Assembly (NCBI RefSeq): GCF_011761945.1
Contig: NZ_JAASQV010000006.1
Coordinates: forward strand, 142,761-206,760
Reading direction: 5' to 3'
Source: Sphingomonas leidyi
Lineage (GTDB): Bacteria; Pseudomonadota; Alphaproteobacteria; Sphingomonadales; Sphingomonadaceae
Length of the DNA stretch: 64,000 nucleotides
Numbering within the stretch: the first letter of the stretch is position 1; every line of letters begins with the position of its first letter. The translations under genes and the position numbers were made by a program. A model generated the notes under the pieces. That model ran no database searches. It saw only the letters and a program-made list of their open reading frames with translations, and was not told the DNA's origin. Shown piece by piece: positions 58,181 to 64,000 of the stretch.

Positions 58181-59460
58181 CAGCGGTTCTCCGCGCTGGC
58201 AAGGAGGGAGGCATGGCGACCGGTCAGCCGGTCGAGCCGGGCGCCATCGAGATGGAAGCGGCGCAGCAGCTCGACCCGGCGGGACCGGGCATCGACGACG
58301 GCCTGCTGGGCCTGGTTGACTTCGAGGAAGGTGAAGGCGGTGCCGCCGCGCGCGAAACCATCGCGCACCAGCACCACCGCGCGCTCCGCGCTCGGCAGAA
58401 CCTCGCGTTCGATCCGGACGATCTCGGCGGCAAGGCTCGCCCGTTCGGCTGTCAGCCGGTCGATTTCACGCCGCACCTGCACCCGCGCGACGGCGATCTC
58501 GGCTTCGGCGGCCTGAGCTTCGGCATTGGCGCGCGCGACATTGCCGCGATTGGCGGCGCGGTTGCCGAGCGGGATCGAGCCGCCAACTATAATCGCCACG
58601 TCATTGCCTTGCCCGAAATGGCGAACGCCAACCCGCGCGGTCGGGTCGCCGGCATTGCCGGTCTCCGCAAGCCGCACGCGGGCACCGGCAGCGTCGCGCT
58701 CGGCGGCGAGCAGGGCGAGGTCGGGACTGTCCTCGGCCGCCGTCGCGCCGGGGGTAGCGATCCCGAACGGCGAGGGATCGAGATTGTAATCGGCCGTGCC
58801 GCCCCAGAAGGCAGCGAGACTGGCGCGGGCGATCCGCGCAGTCTCCCGCGCCTGATCGAGCGCGATGCGGGCTTGCGCCACGGCGGTCCTCGCCCGTTCG
58901 CCCGCGAACAGCGGATCGAGCGCGCGCCCGACACGGCGGCCGGTCTCCGCTTCCACGCGCTGGGCGGCGGCGAGGCGCTGTTCGGCAATAGAGATCACTG
59001 CTTCGGCTGCCAGCGCATCGACCCAGGCGGCTTGCACCTGGGCCAAGAGGTCGAGCATCCGTAGGCGGTTGCGCTCGACAGCGATGCCCAGGTCCGAGCG
59101 GGCCGCACCGATGCGGGCTTCGCGCTTGCCGCCGCGTTCCCACGTTCGCTCATACCAGGCGGTGGTCTGCGATCGTTCGAGCGGGGAATAGGGGCCGGTG
59201 CCCGCGAAATCCTCGACATCGACGCCGACGACATCGCGTGGCCGCACATCGGCTTGGGTAATGGCGGCATCGGCCGCACGGAGCCGCGCGGCGTTCGCTG
59301 CGACGGAAGGATCGCCGGATGCGACGCGCGACAGCGCATCCGACAGGCTGAGGGACTGCGCCGCGCCGATTGAAGGCGCGGACAGGGCGGCCAGCGCTGC
59401 GCCTATCGCAAGCGCGCGCCGCAAACGCGCCGGTCGGCGCGCAACGAGGATGGAAAGCAT
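58180..59460 (-). CDS. czcC: CzcC-type outer-membrane channel
   Basis: A 426-residue TolC-like protein with an N-terminal signal (ALAALSAPSIGAAQS) and long heptad-rich helices (QVQAAWVDALAAEAVISIAEQRLAAA). First gene of the czcCBA order. The downstream linkage to czcB and czcA is tight. No regulator gene (two-component or MerR type) is seen in the element. Confidence 0.9.
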   Translation of the reverse strand: MLSILVARRPARLRRALAIGAALAALSAPSIGAAQSLSLSDALSRVASGDPSVAANAARLRAADAAITQADVRPRDVVGVDVEDFAGTGPYSPLERSQTTAWYERTWERGGKREARIGAARSDLGIAVERNRLRMLDLLAQVQAAWVDALAAEAVISIAEQRLAAAQRVEAETGRRVGRALDPLFAGERARTAVAQARIALDQARETARIARASLAAFWGGTADYNLDPSPFGIATPGATAAEDSPDLALLAAERDAAGARVRLAETGNAGDPTARVGVRHFGQGNDVAIIVGGSIPLGNRAANRGNVARANAEAQAAEAEIAVARVQVRREIDRLTAERASLAAEIVRIEREVLPSAERAVVLVRDGFARGGTAFTFLEVNQAQQAVVDARSRRVELLRRFHLDGARLDRLTGRHASLLASAENR

Positions 59461-59519
59461 GACAAGAACGGCCTCACGAGCAGGCGTGGCAGATGCCGCG
59501 CCTCACATGACGCGGCGGC

Positions 59520-59933
59520 TCAGCTTGGGATCGCGAGGCTCTTGGGAGGTCGTTCGGGGCCGGGAATGCGCAGGCCTGGTGTCTGGTTATCCGGCGCAAG
59601 CCCGAGCAGTTCGCTGGACAAAGCGACTTGGACGGAATCCGCCGAGGCCGTCACCGGCACAGCCGAGCCGCCATCGCCATGATGGTGATGGCTGCCGGGT
59701 AGATGGTCGGACGGATCGTTGTCGCCGGGTTGGGGCACGTGATGATCGTCGGCATGGTCTTGTATGATGGAAGCATCGCTGAATAAGGAATGGTCGTGTT
59801 CGAACGAAACACCCGGCGCATGCTGGATCTTGTCGATAGACGTGGAAAGCGAGGCGCCAGCAAAGACGACGGCCAAGGCGATACAAAACATCGCCCAAAA
59901 CCGGTTCGCCAGGAAGAGCCTCGAAATGCGCAT
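59520..59933 (-). CDS. His-rich exported protein upstream of czcC
   Basis: A 137-residue protein with an N-terminal membrane or signal helix (MFCIALAVVFAGASLS) and a His/Asp-rich centre: FEHDHSLFSD, QDHADDHHVPQPGD, and SHHHHGDGG. The layout resembles CzcI, a small periplasmic protein that modulates czc expression. The start at 59933 directly precedes the signal helix. It leads the czc operon. Confidence 0.7.
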   Translation of the reverse strand: MRISRLFLANRFWAMFCIALAVVFAGASLSTSIDKIQHAPGVSFEHDHSLFSDASIIQDHADDHHVPQPGDNDPSDHLPGSHHHHGDGGSAVPVTASADSVQVALSSELLGLAPDNQTPGLRIPGPERPPKSLAIPS

Positions 59934-59996
59934 GGATGGGGTTCTAGCCGGTGAAGGGCGGGGGCTCAATCAGTAACCGCTTCCAACGACATGGAA

Positions 59997-61187
59997 TCAG
60001 CTTTGGCCAGCGAGATCGCGAGGTTCGGTTTGTTCGTTTGTCGATGCATGGGCGAATACGTTGCGTATCGCTCGATGCGCCGCTTCCAGCTTCGAGATCG
60101 TGAACCGGCGGGCCATTCGCTCTCGTGCGGCTTTGATCTGAGAGATAAAGGCGGAAGACCAGTGTCCGTCTGTCATCAGCAAGCGATCGAGCACGCCACG
60201 ATCTGCTCTGGCAATGAACCGTTCGATCGCTGACGGTGCGTCAGGACCAAAAAGCGCGGCGCCTATCTCGGGATTGGTCTCGATGATGCCGCAAGCGGCG
60301 GCAAGCAGGCGCCGGCGCAGGAGCGGCGATGCGGCGGCGAGCGGGTTGAGAGTGTCGCTCGAATAGAATTGGAGGCCCATGTAACCGGGCGTCATCGCGT
60401 CGCACGCGAAATCGTTCAGCGGGATGTTCCGTGTCCTGCACCACCAATATTCGTCGTTTGGCGGCTTCCTGGTCAGGAGGCGGCAAATGCCTCGAACCTC
60501 GTTGAGGAGTTGGTCGGCCGACGTGAAGTTGAAGCGGAACTGGTCGGGGGTCCTACCCTTTATCGCGCCTATGCATTGCTGCTCGAACGCAATAACATGA
60601 TCCCAGCAGAGCAGGGCGTCCTTCCCGGCATAAATGGCCGGGGCCGAGGTTCTTTCCATCGGTTGCCAGCAGGCATCGCAAATCATCCGCAGCGGACCGC
60701 GCGCGGGCATCGCAAATCGCCATGTCCGCGATCCGCAACCATTACAACGATCCTCCAGCGGCCAGCGGTGCCGATGGCAATAGCCCACAGCGGCCAGTAC
60801 CCACTGACGCCGGACGTGCGCTGGCCGGTCGGATGCGAAATCTTCCGCGAGGCACCGGCTGCACCAACTGACGTGCAGCCGCGGCACCGGGATCAGCCCG
60901 GTAGAACCGGCTGAGCCCGGCGGGTGTTCCCAAGCCAGAAAATCGACCGGTAAGTAGGGATAGTGCTTCGCAAGACTATGTTCGACTAAGCGCGTCGCCG
61001 GCACGTTGAGGTCGTCGGCAGTCCCATTGAGCCAGGCTCTTGTCGGGCGAATATCCGGGTGGCGCCAGTCGCCCTTGCGATTTCGGACAGCCTTTGGCTC
61101 CGGTAGCGCTCGCCCTCGGCGGGAATGGCGCTGACGCGCGTGCCAGGACGTCAGCAGTTCGTCAGCGAAAGGATTTTCATGCCGCAC
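59997..61187 (-). CDS. tniQ: TniQ transposition protein
   Basis: A 396-residue TniQ. GTG at 61187, overlapping tniB by 11 bases, is chosen because it begins the usual NPFADELLTSWHARQ N-terminus. A zinc-finger region follows: CSRCLAEDF...YCHRHRWPLEDRCNGCGS. TniQ (TnsD-like) helps the TniA/TniB machinery select targets and is required for transposition in Tn5053. The longer upstream frame is a tniB shadow. Confidence 0.9.
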   Translation of the reverse strand: MRHENPFADELLTSWHARQRHSRRGRALPEPKAVRNRKGDWRHPDIRPTRAWLNGTADDLNVPATRLVEHSLAKHYPYLPVDFLAWEHPPGSAGSTGLIPVPRLHVSWCSRCLAEDFASDRPAHVRRQWVLAAVGYCHRHRWPLEDRCNGCGSRTWRFAMPARGPLRMICDACWQPMERTSAPAIYAGKDALLCWDHVIAFEQQCIGAIKGRTPDQFRFNFTSADQLLNEVRGICRLLTRKPPNDEYWWCRTRNIPLNDFACDAMTPGYMGLQFYSSDTLNPLAAASPLLRRRLLAAACGIIETNPEIGAALFGPDAPSAIERFIARADRGVLDRLLMTDGHWSSAFISQIKAARERMARRFTISKLEAAHRAIRNVFAHASTNEQTEPRDLAGQS

Positions 61188-62100
61188 GGCGCCGCAATGC
61201 CCGCTTGGCACTGGCGATGACCTGCATCGAGACGAGCGGGAGCAATAGCTGCTCATCATCGAAGCTGTCGGCGTCGATCATCTCGCGGCCGCTTCGGATC
61301 GCCGCGATCGCGACAGCCTCCATCAACCGGAAGATTCGGCCTGTCACGCCCTCACTCAATGCGATGACGCGCTGGCGGACCTCAGCTTCATCGAGCAGGG
61401 AAGGGCGGCGCAAGGGGAGCAGACCGGCGAAGCTCGCCATGAGCTGGCGCAGGGCGTGATCGTTGCGCCAGGGTGAAAGCTCGAATGCGGCGAAGCGGTC
61501 GGCGAGATTGGGATCGGTGAGGATCGCGATACGCGCATCTTCCGTGCCCGCGCACACGATCGGAATTCTGAGGTCGTTGGTCAGAAAGCGAATGGTGTTG
61601 AGAAAAATCCGCTGCTGGCGCGGCGAGCCCGCCAGCATCTTGTCGATTTCGTCCAGAACCAGCACCTTGGTCCCGAATTCCCCGAGGGTGCGACGGGCCA
61701 GAGAGCGCAGTGATCGCAGGGAGATATGGTCGAACTCGGAGTAGTTCATAGCCAGCATAAGCTCGGTGTAGAACTCTTCCTCGGTAGGCTGTGGCGGCAT
61801 CTGGACCATGACGACCGGCATAATCGTAAGGCCGGCATTCTTATCGTACCGGGTTGAGTGCAGCTCTGCGAAGCGATTGAGGATCTCGCTCTTGCCCATG
61901 CCAGTGGAACCGAAAAGCAGGAGGCAGGGCATGCGGCCGCGCGGGGGATAGGTCAGCAGATCTTCGAGCCTGCCGAGCGCGGCTTCGGATTGTGGCAGCG
62001 ATAGCCATCGATCGCGTCTCAGCCAGTCGATGCGTTCGTCGTCGGATAACCCTGCCTGCTCGCGATATGCCGGAAACAGATGATCGTAGAGGTCGGTCAT
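61177..62100 (-). CDS. tniB: TniB transposition ATPase
   Basis: A 307-residue AAA+ ATPase of the TnsC/TniB type: Walker A GSTGMGKS at 64-71, Walker B VLVLDEIDK at about 146-154, then PIVCAGTEDARIAIL. It links the transposase to target DNA. Its ATG overlaps the tniA stop by four bases (ATGA). Confidence 0.93.
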   Translation of the reverse strand: MTDLYDHLFPAYREQAGLSDDERIDWLRRDRWLSLPQSEAALGRLEDLLTYPPRGRMPCLLLFGSTGMGKSEILNRFAELHSTRYDKNAGLTIMPVVMVQMPPQPTEEEFYTELMLAMNYSEFDHISLRSLRSLARRTLGEFGTKVLVLDEIDKMLAGSPRQQRIFLNTIRFLTNDLRIPIVCAGTEDARIAILTDPNLADRFAAFELSPWRNDHALRQLMASFAGLLPLRRPSLLDEAEVRQRVIALSEGVTGRIFRLMEAVAIAAIRSGREMIDADSFDDEQLLLPLVSMQVIASAKRALRRRAA

Positions 62101-63752
62101 AGTCGCTCCTCGATCTGGAATGGAACGATAGGCGCGCTATCCTCCGGCTCGGACGATACCGGCAAAGCCATTGAAGGAACTGCGGTGGCAGGAGGGAGGC
62201 CAGCCTCCAGCGCATAGGCGATGCGCTGGGCGGATTTTCGCGCAGCCTTGGTCTTGTGGGCCGCTTCGAGGACGATGCGCCGCTGCTCGTTCACCATGTC
62301 AAACAGCGATTGCTCGTCGACGGCCTGACGCCCGCGTTCGCGCAGTGCTCGCACCGCGAGGTCGTGCTCGAACTTCGTGATGGCAGGCCGCCGCCGATCA
62401 CGGAGCGGAACCGTCAAATGCTCGGTATCGGACAGCTCGACGTAGACAGCCGAGAGGTTGAGCGGATTATACTTGATCGGGAGCTTGTGATCGCAGTTCG
62501 CGAGGAGGCCGGACAAACTGCCATGCCAGTAAAATGCATGGAACAGCTCGATACCCTCACGCCTGACCTTCCGCATCTCGAACGGGAGAAAGTTGAAGAG
62601 GAAGCGAGCGGGATCAGCCGGGAGCCGGAGCGGGTCAGCGCGGCTCCCGAGCCCGTCAGCCCAGGCCGTGAGCGGAGGAACGCCAAGCTCGCTGTGAATC
62701 GAGCCATGATAGACGCCGACCTCGAGTGTAAACCAGCGCTCGAACTCGCGCAGCGTCATGCAGGCTTGGCCCTCCGCGTCGTAGTCGCCTTTGGCCTGGA
62801 TGTTTGAGAAGGTCGTACCCGGTAGGAGATGCACGGCGCCGACCGCGGTTCCGATCAAGCGTTCGATGTGGCCACCGTAGTGCGGCGTGCGCCGGGGGCG
62901 GTGCTTGAGGTCGATGCCATGCTGCTCACAGCCACGCTCGAGCGCCCTGGACCTAAACTCTGCGGCATTGTCGAGATGCAGAGTTTCGGGGATGCCAAAG
63001 ACGGGATAGTCGAGATTGATCTCGCGTTCTTGAAGCCAGGCTGCCTTTGGCAGGACCGCATGGCGGATCGCCATGCCTACAGACGTAGCTGAGGGTTTCT
63101 CGAGCGAGATGTAGAAGCCCGGAATGACTCGGGTCGCTATGTCGATCTGGAGGGTGAGCGTTGGTCGGCCAAGCGGTTTGCGGAAATGCTCGTCGACGAT
63201 GATGATATCGGCGGGTGTGTGGTCTATTTGTACGATCTGCAGCGGGTAGTCGGCAGTGTAAGATCGAATCACGGGTCGGTATCGATCAGACGCTGCCTTC
63301 GCGCCTTCGCGCGTTCTGGTGAGGCGTTCTCGGTCAATCGCGGCAACGCGCGCGGCGATAGTCTTGCGAGTGGGCGCGCGAAGGCCGCGTTCATAACAGG
63401 CATGCCGGATGTCGCGCTGCAATCTCGCGAGGGTCGGTTTGGGGCGCGTCAAGTAGAACCGTTCGATTTCGGAGGCGATCACTTGGTCGATCTCCGGCGC
63501 CAGTCGGCGACGCCCTTTGGGAAAACCTTCGGGCCGATCGACGAGGGAGCTGGTAACGGGCTCAGCGCGATAGCGGGCGACAAGCTCAACGACGCGCGAC
63601 CTGCTCAGGCCCAGCTCCGCGCTCGCGTTCAACATCGCAGCGCGGGTAATCTTGGGCAGGCTGGCGAGTGCACGAATAGCCGGCTCGCGATTGCAAGCAA
63701 TGCTCCAGGCTGTAGAATCCGCTCTCGTAAGAGCTGTGCCCGTTTCGGCCAT
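62097..63752 (-). CDS. tniA: TniA DDE transposase
   Basis: A 551-residue Mu/Tn7-type transposase. N-terminal helix-turn-helix domains (RSRVVELVARYR) precede the integrase-like catalytic core with D177 (VQIDHTPAD), D261 (LHLDNAAEF) and E297 (HYGGHIERLIG). It cuts and joins the transposon ends. The ATG at 63752 is 129 bases from the right inverted repeat. All catalytic residues are present. Confidence 0.94.
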   Translation of the reverse strand: MAETGTALTRADSTAWSIACNREPAIRALASLPKITRAAMLNASAELGLSRSRVVELVARYRAEPVTSSLVDRPEGFPKGRRRLAPEIDQVIASEIERFYLTRPKPTLARLQRDIRHACYERGLRAPTRKTIAARVAAIDRERLTRTREGAKAASDRYRPVIRSYTADYPLQIVQIDHTPADIIIVDEHFRKPLGRPTLTLQIDIATRVIPGFYISLEKPSATSVGMAIRHAVLPKAAWLQEREINLDYPVFGIPETLHLDNAAEFRSRALERGCEQHGIDLKHRPRRTPHYGGHIERLIGTAVGAVHLLPGTTFSNIQAKGDYDAEGQACMTLREFERWFTLEVGVYHGSIHSELGVPPLTAWADGLGSRADPLRLPADPARFLFNFLPFEMRKVRREGIELFHAFYWHGSLSGLLANCDHKLPIKYNPLNLSAVYVELSDTEHLTVPLRDRRRPAITKFEHDLAVRALRERGRQAVDEQSLFDMVNEQRRIVLEAAHKTKAARKSAQRIAYALEAGLPPATAVPSMALPVSSEPEDSAPIVPFQIEERL

Positions 63753-63880
63753 GACCTATCCCCGATCTTGCCAGGGACTCGTGTTGCCGGGTCCACCGGT
63801 ATTGTATCAGAAACGGGATGGACGGGCGAGAGTCCGGAGGTATTTGGGATAGATGAAGATTGAAAAGCCTGGCAATTTCG

Positions 63881-63905
63881 GTCTGTCCGTTTGGTCAAAC
63901 TGACA
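63881..63905. repeat. Transposon right inverted repeat
   Basis: Read inward on the minus strand it begins TGTCAGTTTGACC; 17 of 25 positions match the left repeat. Confidence 0.85.
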
Positions 63906-63910
63906 ACAAG
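63906..63910. repeat. Target site duplication (right)
   Basis: ACAAG, identical to 48832-48836. Confidence 0.85.
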
Positions 63911-63934
63911 CGCGGCTGAGGAGCGAGGCGCGTC

Positions 63935-64000
63935 GTGAGCACCGAAACCGCCCGGGAAGGGCCAGAAATCCCCGTAGCGCCGCCTGAGGCTGTCCTGCCG
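63935..64000 (+). CDS. Partial plasmid gene (runs off right edge)
   Basis: A frame opens with GTG at 63935 after a GAGGAG box and stays open to the window end (STETAREGPEIPVAPPEAVLP). It lies just beyond the transposon, so the insertion is 24 bases upstream of its start and may have displaced its promoter. Too short to identify. Confidence 0.45.
   Translation, partial: MSTETAREGPEIPVAPPEAVLP

Larger units (their letters stand above)
48837..63905. mobile_element. Tn402/Tn5053-family transposon with metal-efflux cargo
   Basis: A 15,069-bp element bounded by 25-bp inverted repeats starting TGTC (17 of 25 matching) and flanked by a perfect 5-bp duplication, ACAAG. It contains tniA, tniB and tniQ near the right end, a serine resolvase near the left, and cargo between. 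Transposition in this family uses TniA/B/Q to form a cointegrate that the resolvase resolves. Intact ends and genes suggest it may be active. Confidence 0.93.

Overview
The window looks like a piece of a large, GC-rich, low-copy plasmid from an alphaproteobacterium, most likely a sphingomonad (Sphingomonas/Sphingobium/Novosphingobium type). The reasons are the high-GC coding bias, the mix of ATG and GTG starts, the DUF736/DUF2493/ArdC/PRTRC gene set, and a Rep_3 initiator with its own iterons and ParABS. The organism is inferred from gene content only; no rRNA or chromosomal marker is present. No tRNA, rRNA or CRISPR array was seen.

Layout. (1) 1-9.0 kb: a transfer region on the minus strand: a ribbon-helix-helix accessory protein, a TraD coupling protein and a TraA/MobF relaxase-helicase, followed by small membrane and unknown genes. 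A candidate oriT lies upstream at about 8.93-9.04 kb. No mating-pore genes are in the window. (2) 9.2-19.5 kb: many small accessory genes: single-stranded DNA-binding protein, SLOG/DUF2493 protein, a HEPN/AbiU2-like protein, a MazF/Phd-type toxin-antitoxin pair, a GNAT protein and DUF736. Strong hairpins and two copies of a structured intergenic block lie between them. (3) 19.5-30.8 kb: a long co-oriented run holding two PP-loop ATPases, a Mom-like DNA modification protein, the PRTRC system (ThiF, A, B, F, C, E, ParB) and a DpdA/TGT-like protein. (4) 31.7-34.9 kb: a complete group II intron sits inside a small conserved gene; both exons and exact boundaries are visible. (5) 34.9-43.6 kb: ArdC antirestriction protein, a large ParB-like protein, a methyltransferase/strawberry-notch helicase and a Toprim primase. 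(6) 43.6-48.7 kb: the replication and partition core: iterons, Rep, three perfect parS palindromes, ParA, ParB and a DUF1612-like gene. (7) 48,837-63,905: a complete 15,069-bp Tn402/Tn5053-type transposon with 25-bp imperfect inverted repeats and a 5-bp target duplication (ACAAG). It carries a serine resolvase, a metal-handling cargo (His-rich proteins, HupE-like permease, MFS exporter, CzcCBA-type RND pump) and tniQ-tniB-tniA. The plasmid resumes at 63,906.

How it fits together. Rep, the iterons and ParABS replicate and segregate the plasmid. TraA, TraD and the RHH protein process and deliver DNA to a secretion channel encoded elsewhere. SSB, ArdC, the Toprim primase and the helicase-methyltransferase fit establishment of incoming single-stranded DNA. 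The Mom-like and DpdA-like proteins, with two PP-loop enzymes beside PRTRC, suggest the plasmid may chemically modify its DNA, which I regard as the most interesting possibility. The transposon adds divalent-metal efflux.
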